Of a stretch of DNA of 36,043 nt, positions 10,167 to 19,095 are shown in pieces (position 1 is the stretch's first letter; the number at the start of each line of letters is the position of its first letter). Source of the stretch: Candidatus Cloacimonadota bacterium (GTDB lineage Bacteria; Cloacimonadota; Cloacimonadia; Cloacimonadales; Cloacimonadaceae); the NCBI GenBank assembly GCA_021206555.1, contig JAJOKA010000167.1:1-36043 (forward strand). The letters are read 5' to 3'. A program made the position numbers and the translations under genes. Below the pieces are notes generated by a model, which ran no database searches, was not told where the DNA came from, and saw only the letters and a list, made by a program, of their open reading frames with translations.

Positions 10167-10795
10167 TTGTGGTATAGCTCCATAATGCGATCTTCAATAG
10201 CGGGAGGAACGAGTTCTTTGATGCTCTGCTTGTGGCTCACTTTGTCACGAATCTCCGATGAAGAAATGGGGCACAGCGGCATTTCCAGGATGCTGTGGTG
10301 AATCAGGCTGAGCACATCGCAAGGCATGGAAGTCTCCGGTCGGGGCAGGATGATGAAGTGTAAGTGTTCCTTTAGCCAATCGAAGTCATGCCATTGAGGC
10401 AGTTTCTCCAGGTTATCCGCTCCGATAATGAAGGCAAAAGCTTGCTCCGGACGCTGTAGCTTCAGCTTGCGAATGAGATCACTGGTATATCCGCTTTCTC
10501 CGCGTTCGGCATCCCAAACCTCGATGGGTGATCGGTAGTCCTCCGGTGGTTGCACGGGAAAATGGAGGGGAGCAAAATGGTTCACAGCTTCCTTGGCGAG
10601 TTCCAGACGCGTGTCATAATCCAGGATGATCCTATCGCCTTTGAAGTTGTGGTTGAAGCTGGGCACCAGGATCACCTTTTCAACAGGAGATAAGCTCAGG
10701 ACTTCTTTGGCCAGATACAGATGTCCGTTGTGGATGGGATCAAAGCTCCCGCCCAAGATCGCCCAGGCTCCTCTCAGCTTATCTCGATGGGGCAT
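10163..10795 (-). CDS. nadD: Nicotinate-nucleotide adenylyltransferase
   Basis: NadD joins ATP and nicotinate mononucleotide to make deamido-NAD in cytoplasmic NAD synthesis. Protein of 210 residues. The nucleotidyltransferase signature GGSFDPIHNGH lies near residue 15, VILVPSFNHNFK follows, and SSSEIRDKV carries the C-terminal ISSTxIR-type motif. TSDLIRKLKLQ and FIIGADNLEKLPQWHDF are typical of NadD rather than of phosphopantetheine adenylyltransferase. Start ATG 10795 has AAAAGG nine bases upstream, inside the end of bamD. It lies three bases after the restored bamD stop (10799) and overlaps the next gene by ATGA. No frame break. Confidence 0.95.
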   Translation of the reverse strand: MPHRDKLRGAWAILGGSFDPIHNGHLYLAKEVLSLSPVEKVILVPSFNHNFKGDRIILDYDTRLELAKEAVNHFAPLHFPVQPPEDYRSPIEVWDAERGESGYTSDLIRKLKLQRPEQAFAFIIGADNLEKLPQWHDFDWLKEHLHFIILPRPETSMPCDVLSLIHHSILEMPLCPISSSEIRDKVSHKQSIKELVPPAIEDRIMELYHK

Positions 10796-10798
10796 TTG

Positions 10799-11523
10799 TT
10801 AAAACCTTTTGGCCAGCTTTCTGGATTCATCTGACCCCGGATAGCGGGATTGCAGCCTTTGATAGGCGGCAAGCGCTGCCTTCGCGATTGTCCTGTCGCA
10901 AATGCAACAGCGCGGAGTAATAGAGGGGATTTCTTGTCCAGACTGTCAGTATTGCCCAAAGCAATCACTTCGTCAAAATACATCAAAGCAGCGCTGTAAT
11001 CCTTCATCTTGTAATAGATATAGCCGTTTTGATACTTCTTCTCGATGAGTTTATACTGCGCTCTGCGGATGTATTCCACAGCTTGGGCAAAACGGCTGTC
11101 GTTGGGGAAACGATCGATGAAATTGCGAAAGGCCTCAATGGCAGAAACGGTCTCATCCTGGTCATAATCCGGCTTCAGAGAGTCCTCAAACAAGGCCTGA
11201 CCTATGCGAAAATAGGCATCGGAGACATTCTGATGATCCGGGAAGCCATCGATGAACTGCTGGTATTTGAGCCTGGCATCGGTAAACTTGTTGATGGCAA
11301 AATAGCTGTCGGCAAGGCGCAAGGTGGCGTAAGCCGTGGAAGCGGATTTGCGTTCAAAGGAGATTTCGTCATAATACACAGCGGCTTTGCTGTATTTCTT
11401 GTTGGCATAGAGCTCATCAGCCAAAGCTAGCTTTTCAGCGGTCGTGAGCTCAGAGCGGTTTTTGCTGCATGCGCCAAAGGCCAGCAGGATAAGCATTAGG
11501 AAGCTTAGATAGCGTCTCATCAA
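10799..11523 (-). CDS. bamD: Outer-membrane assembly lipoprotein BamD-like (frame breaks near the 3' end)
   Basis: BamD/YfiO lipoproteins anchor in the outer membrane and help BamA insert beta-barrel proteins. The signal peptide ends in a lipobox-like LLAFGAC with Cys at about 19. TPR-like helical repeats follow: ALADELYANKKYSKAAVYYD, RLADSYFAINKFTDARLKY, FIDGFPDHQNVSDAYFRIG and FRNFIDRFPNDSRFAQAVEY. As read, the last 50 residues are out of frame. Removing one base of a C run (10924-10927) and one G near 10879 yields NREAALAAYQRLQSRYPGS and a stop at 10799, a normal TPR ending three bases before nadD. The preceding exported unknown starts seven bases upstream. Assignment to BamD rather than another TPR lipoprotein is likely, not proven. 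Confidence 0.85.
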
Positions 11524-11530
11524 TGATCCT

Positions 11531-12118
11531 TTATTCGATGGTCCACAGTAAGAAGATTATTGATGCCAGCGCGCTGCCGGCAATCAATGGTTCAAACCAG
11601 CGCAGGCGGGGTGCAGAGATACTGCTCTCTCTGGACTCCGCCGGGCTGAAATCATGGGTGTTTACCTTGGTCAGCTGATGCTCCGGCAGCTTGAGCTGCT
11701 TTACCACAAAGCTGTAAATGGGTTTGCGCTCAGTGCGGTAGGAAAAGAATGACTTGTGCTCGATCATCTGCCATTTGAGGATCAGTTCCACTTGCACCAG
11801 ATTGGCACCACTGAGCCCATACTCCGCAAGTGTCGCAGACAAGGGAGTCTGGCTGTGCTCATCAAAATGCGCGGCAGAACCGAGCTCACGGATGTCCGTC
11901 CCTTTTGCTAAAAGCAGACGGGAAAGGCTCTGCGACAAAGCCGGAGTCCACTCTCCGCAACGGATATCCAGAAGCACCGGGAGATCGGTATCAATGAACT
12001 CCGCGATGCTATTGGCGATGTCATCGGACTCTTTTTGCTGCTGTTCAGCCCAGGCAAATAGGGCACAAAACAACAGCAGGACTACCAGTATCCTTTTCTT
12101 GGGCAAAAGCTGAGTCAA
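11531..12118 (-). CDS. Exported or membrane-anchored protein of unknown function
   Basis: Protein of 195 residues with no family I recognise. The N-terminus is a signal peptide or signal anchor (KKRILVVLLLFCALFAWA), and a second hydrophobic stretch closes the protein (PLIAGSALASIIFLLWTIE), so the body (about 25-175) should sit in the periplasm. The body contains DLPVLLDIRCGEWTPALSQS and a segment about the length of a small alpha/beta domain (GANLVQVELILKWQMIEHKS). The gene is sandwiched with gaps of seven bases between cpoB/ybgF and bamD, which suggests an envelope-assembly role specific to this lineage. No frame break was detected. Confidence 0.75.
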   Translation of the reverse strand: MTQLLPKKRILVVLLLFCALFAWAEQQQKESDDIANSIAEFIDTDLPVLLDIRCGEWTPALSQSLSRLLLAKGTDIRELGSAAHFDEHSQTPLSATLAEYGLSGANLVQVELILKWQMIEHKSFFSYRTERKPIYSFVVKQLKLPEHQLTKVNTHDFSPAESRESSISAPRLRWFEPLIAGSALASIIFLLWTIE

Positions 12119-12125
12119 GGCGATC

Positions 12126-13096
12126 TTAATCCAACTGATTCAAATAGATGTTCACCAGATCAATGCGTCCGTAATAGGGATAATCGCGTTTGAGATTGTT
12201 CAAAGCCGTGCGGGCATTGGCGTGATCCCCCATATTCATGTGACACATACCGATCTTGAGCTGTGAATCTGCCACTTTCCAGGAATTTGGATAGCGGGAA
12301 ACCACCAATTGAAACTCTTTCAGGGCATCCGACCACTCACTTTTAGCATAGCGGCTTTCACCCTTCCAGTAGTAAGCGTTGCCGGCATAGTCACTATTGG
12401 GATAACGGGCAATGAAGGCATCCAGCATCTGAATGGCTTTGTCGTAATTGCCGTTATTGTATTCACTGCGTGCTGCTTCATACTCGTCTCTTTCTTTATC
12501 AGAGCTGAGCATGGTTCCGGAAACGGTGGGTTCTGCGGGTTTGGTGGGGACATTCTGTATCCCCGAGCCGGCCATCGCGTTTCGGAGTGAATTGATTTCA
12601 GCTTGCTGTGCTTTACGATCAGCTTCCATCTGCGCCTTGAGTTCAGCGATCCCCTTGCTGTCCGGGCTGCCGGCCTTCATCGTGGCCATATCTTTCTCAA
12701 TGGCCGCGAGTTTGCTGTTCATCAAGGCCGTGTTTTGCTCCAGATTGGCAGCAAGTTCATTCAGTCTTCTGGTCAACTTGCGGATTGGCCGGACTGCCGT
12801 GCCATCTGCGGGAACCTGTCCTTCTTCGCCCATGCGATCCATCAGATAGGCAATGTCTTCCTGCATCAGGCGTTTTGCATCATCTGCTCCTGGCTGATTT
12901 CGCGCACCAGCTGGATCAGAGCTTCCATTTCGGCGCTGGAACCGCCATCACCGCGAAGTTTGTCCAGTTCTGCCCGGTTTTGTGCCAGAGCACCTTCCAT
13001 CCGGTCCACTCTTTCTTGTTCGCTGCGAAAAGCAGAATTGCTTACACAGCCTGCCATTACAATAGTTACCAGGGCTAAAAGTAACAACTTTTTCAT
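12126..13096 (-). CDS. Cell-division coordinator CpoB / YbgF-like TPR lipoprotein (one frame break)
   Basis: Lipoprotein signal peptide with lipobox VMAGC (Cys16). Next comes a long coiled coil (SEQERVDRMEGALAQNRAEL, later LTRRLNELAANLEQN), then C-terminal TPR repeats of the YbgF type (YNNGNYDKAIQMLDAFIARY, DALKEFQLVVSRYPNS, LKIGMCHMNMGDHANA). As written the first 76 residues stop at 12866 and the rest starts in another frame. One added base near 12895 joins them through ADDAKRLMQEDIAYLMDRM, continuing the coiled coil, so I treat this as one gene of about 324 residues. CpoB links peptidoglycan synthesis with outer-membrane constriction through Tol-Pal in proteobacteria; no tol or pal gene is visible here. 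Confidence 0.85.
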
Positions 13097-13112
13097 AGCC
13101 GATCTCCTTTTT

Positions 13113-14526
13113 TTATTGTGTTGCTAAAAATGCCTTATACGCTTTGTAGGTGGAATACAGGTCTGCTTTGGAGCAAAGCTCATACAGAGAGTGCATTCCC
13201 ATGATGCCCACTCCACAATCTATAACTTCGGATCCCAGATTTGCCAGAATATAGGCAATGGTGCCTCCACCGCCTTCATCCACTTTACCCAGTTCACCCA
13301 TTTGCCAGAATACTCCGGCATCATTGAAGATATTCAGGACTTTTGCGGTAAACTCGGCGCTGGCATCATTGCAGGAATACTTCCCACCACTACCGGTGAA
13401 TTTGGAGATGCCGATGCCGTGATTGAAGATCACCGCGTTTTGCTTTTCATGCACGTTCGGATAGTTGGGATCCACCACCGCGGTGACATCACCACTGAGG
13501 ATCTGTGAATTCATAAAGGTCTTACGCAGGTTCGCGGCAGAATTATCCTCGCCTTTATAGGCCAGCAATTCGCCTACGAAATCCTGGATAAACACTGAGT
13601 GCGCGCCGGTCGCGCCTTGACTGCCCACTTCTTCTTTGTCGCTAAAGTAAACGATCATGGTGCGTTTGGGCTTGGTGTCCAGATTGTCCAATAGCGCGGT
13701 AAGCCCGGCATAGGCGCAGATTCTGTCATCCTGACCATAGCCCACCACCATTGAAGCATCAATGCCGGCATCGCGAGCCGGAGTAGCAGGTACCAATTGC
13801 AATTCAGCAGAGAGGAAATCCGCTTCCGTGACGCCGTATGCCTTGTTCAGAGCTTTGAGAGCGAAGGCCTTGGCAGCTTCTTTTTCTTCTGATTCGGGTT
13901 CGATCATCCCGGAGAAAACCAGGTTCAGCTTCGAGGCATCGATCGCGTCGTTAAGATTCTTGGCATATTGTTCTTTACGCGCCAGATGCGGAAGCAGATC
14001 CGGAATGATGAAGACCGGTTCATCTTCTTTTTCGCCAAGATTGATATTAAGCAGGCTGCCATCCTTTTTGACTACAACTCCATGCAGGGAAAGGGGAGTG
14101 GATACCCATTGATATTTCTTGATGCCGCCATAGTAATGGGTGCGCATGCAGGCCATTTGGCTGGGGCCGTCTTCATACAAGGGGTTTTGCTTCAGATCAA
14201 TGCGCGGGGCATCGATGTGAGAAGCCACCATGTTGAAGCCATTAGTCAGAGGTTCAGAGCCCAGCACTGCGACGGCCATGGTCTTGCCGCGAAATACGCG
14301 ATAGACCAGCTTGCTGCCTTTCTTGCCGTCAATGGGGCTAAACTTGTGTTTCTTGAGCAGTTTTTCCATCCAGATTGCAGTTTCACGTTCCGTTTTTGCA
14401 TTCGTTGAGAAACTTCTTGTAAGGGACGGCATATTCCATGGCAGCTTTTTGCTCAGCCGCGGGCGCATCCTTCCAGAAGTTTTTGCGATCATAGGTCAAG
14501 GTTGACTTTGGGTTTGCTTTCTTCAT
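13113..14526 (-). CDS. M18-family zinc aminopeptidase (one frame break)
   Basis: M18 aminopeptidases remove N-terminal residues, often acidic ones, from peptides in the cytoplasm as large dodecamers. Metal-site blocks are visible: NMVASHIDAPRID (first His), FSDKEEVGSQGATGAHS (Glu pair), ICAYAGLTALL with a preceding Asp in GYGQDD, and the C-terminal VGIMGMHSLYELC (last His). The start is taken as ATG 14526 (MKKANPKSTLTYDRKNFW), with GGAG upstream. A single-base break near 14405 separates this N-terminus from the rest. Joined, the protein has about 471 residues, matching the family. Gaps are 22 bases to greA and 16 bases to the ybgF-like gene. Confidence 0.92.
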
Positions 14527-14548
14527 CGGATCTCCATTTATCTGTATC

Positions 14549-15029
14549 TTACTTGATATCAAGGATTTTTAGCTGACGCTCTCCCATGGGAGCCTGAATC
14601 AGCGCTATTTCGTTTAACTTCTGCCCAATAGGCCTTTTGCCGATGGGTGACACTACGGATACGACCTGTAATTCGGTCTCGTCTTCATAAAAGTTCAGTT
14701 CAGAGGCGCCACGATCTGAAGCTAAGTTCTTCAGCGGTATGCTCATCGATCGTCTTGCAAGTGCTGCCAAAGCGAACGGCATCCTTGGGCAGGGCACTGG
14801 GGTCCACTACTTTCAGAGTGGATGCTCTTCTTCTAAGATAATCTATTTCACTGTCTATGGCACGTTGCCGTTCTTTAGCGGCTTTATATTCTGCGTTTTC
14901 ACTGAGGTCGCCAAATTCACGGGCGATGGCCACGGCTTTGATCACTTCAGGACGCTCAATCATCAGGTCATTGATGCGCTTCTGCAAACGCTCCATACCT
15001 TGAGTGGTGATGAATATGCTGAGATCCAT
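14549..15029 (-). CDS. greA: Transcription elongation factor GreA (frame breaks)
   Basis: GreA rescues backtracked RNA polymerase by stimulating transcript cleavage. The coiled-coil domain shows TTQGMERLQKRINDL, RPEVIKAVAIAREFGDLSEN and EYKAAKERQRAIDSEIDYL, with the acidic tip intact (EFGDLSENAEY). The C-terminal FKBP-like domain is FGSTCKTIDE and, after two missing bases near 14718-14733, ASELNFYEDE, VVSPIGKRPIGQKLNE and ERQLKILDIK. About 160 residues. The start is ATG 15029, with AGAGG and AGGA upstream. As written the frame runs in from the upstream gene without a stop, but one A less in an A8 run (15041-15048) creates a stop two bases before this ATG. The fusion is therefore probably artificial. 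Confidence 0.9.
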
Positions 15030-15031
15030 TC

Positions 15032-15841
15032 CTAAGCCTCTTTTTTTTCTGTGGATCAGCCTGAGGGCGGTGGTTCCGGCTTTTTTAACCCGGGCATTAC
15101 CGCTTTTGGTCCAGATCTCGATGGCGGGCTCAAGCTCGGAATGATAGTCCACGATGGAGGCACACAAGAGCTCCACAATCTGCGGATCACGAGATATGCC
15201 AAAATTCTTCCATACAGAAAGATAGGCATCGGTATCCAGCTTGGCCACAGTTTTCAGCAGGTTCACATGCAGGGCTTGGTTGTCACCCAAGGGATAAACC
15301 CATTGGTTTTGAAAGAAGCCCAGCACTTCCGGGATCAGATCCTCTCTGCGCTTGATGAGCTTGAGACAGAGGTTTACCGCTTGTTTGGCGATGTCGTCTG
15401 AAGCCCTTTTGATCCAGGAAAACACGATGGGCAGATACTTCTCAGGATGCTTGCGGCAGAGCGGAAGCATCACTTTGTCCATTAGCGCGGCAATCTCAGA
15501 GGTCTGAGCTTTTTGCATAAGCTCTTCGATGAGAGGGATATAGATATCAGGTTTCTTATGAGCAAGCTTGGCCATGATAGCTCCGAACGCGCTCTTGCCA
15601 TAGTCGCCTTTCTTCAGCCACAGATGCCGGAAGAAGGGTATCTGTTCCGTGTGCTTTTTGCCTAAACGCTGCACGATGATCCCCGATACGAGCTGATCAC
15701 TTCGGTGGGAATCTTGCCATGAGTGCGCTCCGGATATGCGTTGAAGATGATCTCAAAATCATAATCCTGATGCGGCAGCTTATTCTGCAAATAGTAATCC
15801 GTATCCATTGTCAGCCGTTCTTTCCAGTCGATGGTAAGCAT
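15032..15841 (-). CDS. Alpha-helical repeat (HEAT/AlkD-like) protein of uncertain function
   Basis: About 270 residues after bridging one break near 15680. Start ATG 15841 (MLTIDWKERLTMD) has GGAG seven bases upstream. The body consists of paired amphipathic helices of about 35-40 residues each (PDIYIPLIEELMQKAQ, MLPLCRKHPEKYLPIVFSWI, AVNLCLKLIKRREDLIPEV, HVNLLKTVAKLDTDAY), suggesting a HEAT/ARM solenoid. A relation to the AlkC/AlkD DNA-glycosylase superfamily is possible, but I see no certain catalytic residue. The predicted stop at 15032 depends on one A less in the A8 run at 15041-15048; otherwise the gene is fused to greA. First gene of the nine-gene minus-strand run. Confidence 0.72.
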
Positions 15842-15931
15842 CTATATCTCCTATAAGTTACAATATTTTTTCTCTTTTGCCATCCACGGTGGAAATACTA
15901 ATACTGTCAAGCAAAAAGTGCGTTTCGAATA

Positions 15932-16015
15932 GAAAAGAGAGACGAGTGGCGCGAAACGCGAGCCGCGACCATCGTCTTTCGTCTCCCGTCTCGCGTATCT
16001 AGATTCTAGTTTCTA
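15932..16015. repeat. Degenerate heptanucleotide tandem array, 12 units
   Basis: Read on the plus strand from 15932, the 84 bases divide into 12 seven-base units, each beginning with G followed by A or T. Nine of 12 have C at the fifth place (consensus GWNNCNN), for example GAAACGC, GAGCCGC, GTCTTTC, GTCTCGC and GATTCTA. The last unit contains the feoA stop codon. The array fills most of the 171-base gap between feoA and the next gene. Confidence 0.6.
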
Positions 16016-16306
16016 ATCGATCCTCACCCTGATGGTCTCGGCTATGCGCCGATCCAGCACATAGCGAGCATCACCCACAGCCACGATGATGTTTGGCTCC
16101 TGAGTTTCATTGCGAAAGATTGATATCTTGCTGCCAATATAGATTCCTCGTTCTATGGTACGTAAATCGTTGTTGCAATATACGGTTCCGCTTTTACCCT
16201 CAATGATTTCGGATAGCGGTAAGCAGTCTCCTCTTTGGCAGTGACACAGTCTTCTGCTCTGAAAAAAGCGGTTTCCCCATTGTCTCATTCTACGTCGTGC
16301 GTTCAT
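16013..16306 (-). CDS. feoA: FeoA-domain protein, ferrous iron transport, with cysteine-rich N-terminus
   Basis: Protein of 97 residues. From about residue 29, the pattern LPLSEIIEGKSGTV, DLRTIERGIYIGSKISIF, VAVGDARYVLDRRIAETI matches the SH3-like FeoA fold, which binds and supports the FeoB iron channel in the cytoplasm. The N-terminal 28 residues are an unusual basic extension carrying C21-x-C23-x4-C28 (LCHCQRGDC), which could bind a metal or an Fe-S cluster as in FeoC-type partners; this is inference. The start codon lies inside feoB (17-base overlap), so the two are translationally coupled. The stop lies within the heptad array. No frame break was seen. Confidence 0.85.
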   Translation of the reverse strand: MNARRRMRQWGNRFFQSRRLCHCQRGDCLPLSEIIEGKSGTVYCNNDLRTIERGIYIGSKISIFRNETQEPNIIVAVGDARYVLDRRIAETIRVRID

Positions 16307-18494
16307 TGCGTCTTCCTATTGATTTCATATTGAAGTAAATTAGAGTCAGAATCCCCAGGCCCAGCGCGATCCAATAAATGGAACCCGGGGTGAAGCTGCT
16401 GATTTGGAAAAAGAGCATGGCGATGATCCAGGCCAGGATGTTCAGATAGACAAAACTGAAGATCGTCCAACGGCTTCCGTGTTCTTTGAAGAGCATGGCC
16501 AAGGCAGCGGCACAGGGTGAATAGAGCACCACGAAGAGCAGATAGGCCAAAGCCGCCTTCCACCCCCCAAAGCGGTCTTGCAGGTTTTCGGATAAGCTGG
16601 AGGGTAGCTCGTCTTCTTCAGCCATATCCATGCTCATTTCATGTCCGGAATAGAGGCTTTGCATGGTGCCAACGATCGCTTCCTTGGCAAATAGCCCCGT
16701 GATCAGGGCAACCGAGGCAGCCCAGTTCTCATTCTCAATTCCGATGGGTCTCAAGACAGGCGTGATCGCGTGTCCGGCTACTTCCAACACACTCACTTTC
16801 TCCCTTTCGGAGCTGAAGACATTGGGCACCATGATCGCTTGCATGATGGTGATCAGAACGATGACGGTGAGGATGGTCTTGCCAGCGCGCAGGATGAAAT
16901 CCTTGAGCCTGAACCAGGTGTGGAGCATGATACCATTGAAGGTAGGCACGTGATAGGGCGGAAGTTCCATTACAAAGTTACCAGGCTCGGTCTTAAAGAT
17001 GGTCTTTTTCAGCAGCAATCCGGTAAGCATGGCCATCACCACGCCAAAGAAATAGAGCCCGAAGATCACGATATCAGCCCGCGCGGGAAAAAAGACCATG
17101 GCCAAAAAGGTATAGACCGGAAGCTTTGCGCCACAGCTCATAAATGGGGTTAAAAGCGAGGCAAATACCCGATCCCTGGGGTTTTCCAAGGTGCGCGTAG
17201 CCATAATGGCCGGCACTGTGCAACCAAAACCCACCAAAAGTGGGATGAAGGCCTTGCCCGGTAACCCGATCTTGCGCATAAATTTGTCCGCGATAAAGGC
17301 CGCTCGGGCCATGTAGCCGCTATCCTCCAAAATGGATAAGCTGATGTAGATAAAGAAGATGGGCGGGATAAAGGTACCGATGGTGACGATGCCGCCTCCG
17401 ATGGCGTCACTGAGAAAATACGTGATCCATGATGGCACACTCAGCAAGTCCAGCATTGCCGGCAATTGCTCCAGAAACAGCCAACTCAAGCCTCCTTCGA
17501 TGATCCCGATCACCGGATCACTGGCGCGCACAGCGATCAGAAACACCAGATACATCACAAAGAAGAAGATCGGCAAGCCCATGAAGCCTGAGAGCAGAAC
17601 TTTATCCACTGCGTCCGAAAATGTCCAGTTGCCTGTCTTCTACGCTTACCACGTCTTTGACCAAGCCGCGAATGAAGCCATAGCGGTCGTCCGCGATCAC
17701 GTTTATGGCCACCTGTCCGCGATGCTTTTCGATGGCCTTGACCTCTTTCTGCACTGCTTCCAGCTCATCATTGGAGAGTTGCATCAGATACTCCTGATCG
17801 CCTTCAATGATCTTAAGCGCCTGCCAGCGCGTCTTTTGCACTTGCCAATAGATATCCGTGGCCAAGGGTTTGGCGCTGTCAAGACCTTGATCGAGCTTGC
17901 TTTTACTCAAAACTCCTTGCCAGATCTTTTCCAGATGTTCTTCCACCACTTCATCATAGCGGATAGCCGCGGGGATGGGCGGATGACTGAGGTTATGCTC
18001 GATGCGTTCCATCAGAGCTTCAGGATTGAAACGCTTGTTGAGGATGATCGGTTTTACTTCAAAGCCCAAATGGCTGCTGAGATGCGCCAGTTCAATCTTG
18101 AGGCCGTTCTTTTTCCGCGATATCAGTCATGGACAGACACATCAGGATCGGCGCGCCAAAGCTCCATCATCTGTACGGTGAGATAGAGGTTGCGCTCCAG
18201 ATTGGAAGCATCCACGATATTGATGATGAGATCCGGCTTTTCATTCAGGATATAGTTTCGAGCCACCAGTTCATCCGGAGTACCACCATTAAGGCTATAG
18301 ATTCCGGGAAGATCGATCACCTCGTATTTGGTGTTATTATAGCTGAAGCTACCGCTTTTGTGCTCCACGGTTACTCCGGGCCAGTTACCAACGGTCTGGC
18401 GTGAACCGGTTAAAGCATTGAACAGGGTGGTTTTACCAACGTTCGGATTGCCCGCCAGGGCGATCACAGGTTTCTTATTGAGAGTCATTTGCAT
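16290..18494 (-). CDS. feoB: Ferrous iron transporter FeoB (interrupted by frame breaks)
   Basis: FeoB imports Fe2+ across the inner membrane using an N-terminal GTPase-like domain. Domain order: G domain with G1 GNPNVGKTT, G2-region NWPGVTVEHK and G3 DLPGIYSL; after a break near 18157 the G4-like region reads MCLSMTDIAEK, and a second break lies near 18113. Next come the helical spacer (residues around LMERIEHNLSHPP) and, after a break near 17617, the membrane part. The two Gate motifs each carry the conserved cysteine: VGFGCTVPAIMATRTL and FMSCGAKLPVY. About 735 residues in total. The start at 18494 overlaps the restored fur stop (18475-18477), and the end overlaps feoA. Breaks lie in short repeats and look like sequence errors. 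Confidence 0.94.
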
Positions 18495-18914
18495 CTGTCC
18501 TGCATTTCCAGCATAAGCCGCTGATACTGATGTTTATATGGTTGATCTCAAACTTCTGAGCTCCCGCAGCGGCTTCTATTCGGGGCACAAGCTCGTCCAG
18601 ATCAGTTTCAAAAAACTGTTTGCAATTCTCACAATCCAATGCACATGGCGGGGATGCCCCAGGATGTGTTCATAGCGATCCCGTCCTTCACTGCGCATGG
18701 CCAGCTGGATCAATCCTGCTTCCAAAAGCAAGGGCAGGGTGCGATATACCGTTGCCAGAGAAACATTTAGTCCCTTGATCAGATCGTGCAGTTTCTCGGC
18801 ATCAAAATGCTCGTGCAGCTCGAAAGCTGCGTCGAGAATCAGCTTCCGGCTGCGAGTCAGCTTGAGTTCGCGCTGTTCCAGAAAGTCCTTGAATCGGTTT
18901 TGATAATCGGGCAT
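18475..18914 (-). CDS. fur: Ferric uptake regulator family repressor (one frame break)
   Basis: Fur binds Fe2+ and represses iron uptake genes. Start chosen at ATG 18914 (MPDYQNRFKDFLEQ), with AAGG eight bases upstream; ATG 18920 is possible, and a longer frame to 19133 would translate repeats. Winged-helix part: KLTRSRKLILDAAFELHEHF and LNVSLATVYRTLPLLLEAGL. Dimer and metal domain: RDRYEHILGHPRHVH. After one missing base near 18638 come DCENCKQFFETDLDELVP and ISGLCWKCRTD, giving two Cys-x2-Cys pairs for a structural zinc. The stop (18475) overlaps the feoB start, so fur and feoB are coupled. About 147 residues. A Fur-box-like palindrome lies directly upstream. Confidence 0.92.
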
Positions 18915-18926
18915 GGTCATATCCTT

Positions 18927-18939
18927 AATGAGAATCATT
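18927..18939 (-). promoter_or_regulatory. Fur-box-like operator before fur-feoB-feoA
   Basis: AATGA-GAA-TCATT is a perfect 5-3-5 palindrome. It matches the core of the Fur consensus and lies 12 bases before the chosen fur start, overlapping the ribosome-binding region. A TTGACA (complement of 18969-18974) lies about 30 bases further upstream, but no good -10 pairs with it. It suggests iron-dependent autoregulation of the whole unit. Confidence 0.65.
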
Positions 18940-18992
18940 TGCAACAAGCTTTCTCGAGCCCGCCTTTTTGTCAAGTTCAATCTGAGAACCTC

Positions 18993-19078
18993 CCACCCTT
19001 GGACTTCGTAGCGAAGCGAAGGAGTACAAGCAGCGGGATCGCCCTCCACCCTTGGACTTCGTAGCGAAGCGAAGGAGT
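18993..19078. repeat. 33-bp perfect direct repeat, two copies
   Basis: Identical copies at 18993-19025 and 19046-19078 (period 53). Each begins CCACCCTTGG and ends GAAGGAGT, and contains the triloop palindrome CTTCG-TAG-CGAAG (19004-19016 and 19057-19069). They lie between the 3' end of the PHP gene and the fur promoter. Confidence 0.85.
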
Positions 19079-19095
19079 TTACATGAAAGACGTTT

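Noticed and set aside
12866..13096. A separate 76-residue lipoprotein before the ybgF-like gene
   Set aside because: One base added near 12895 joins the two frames through a continuous coiled coil, as in one CpoB/YbgF protein.
15882..15910. TTGACA with a 17-base spaced -10 before the helical-repeat gene
   Set aside because: The would-be -10 is GTGGAT, too poor to call a promoter.
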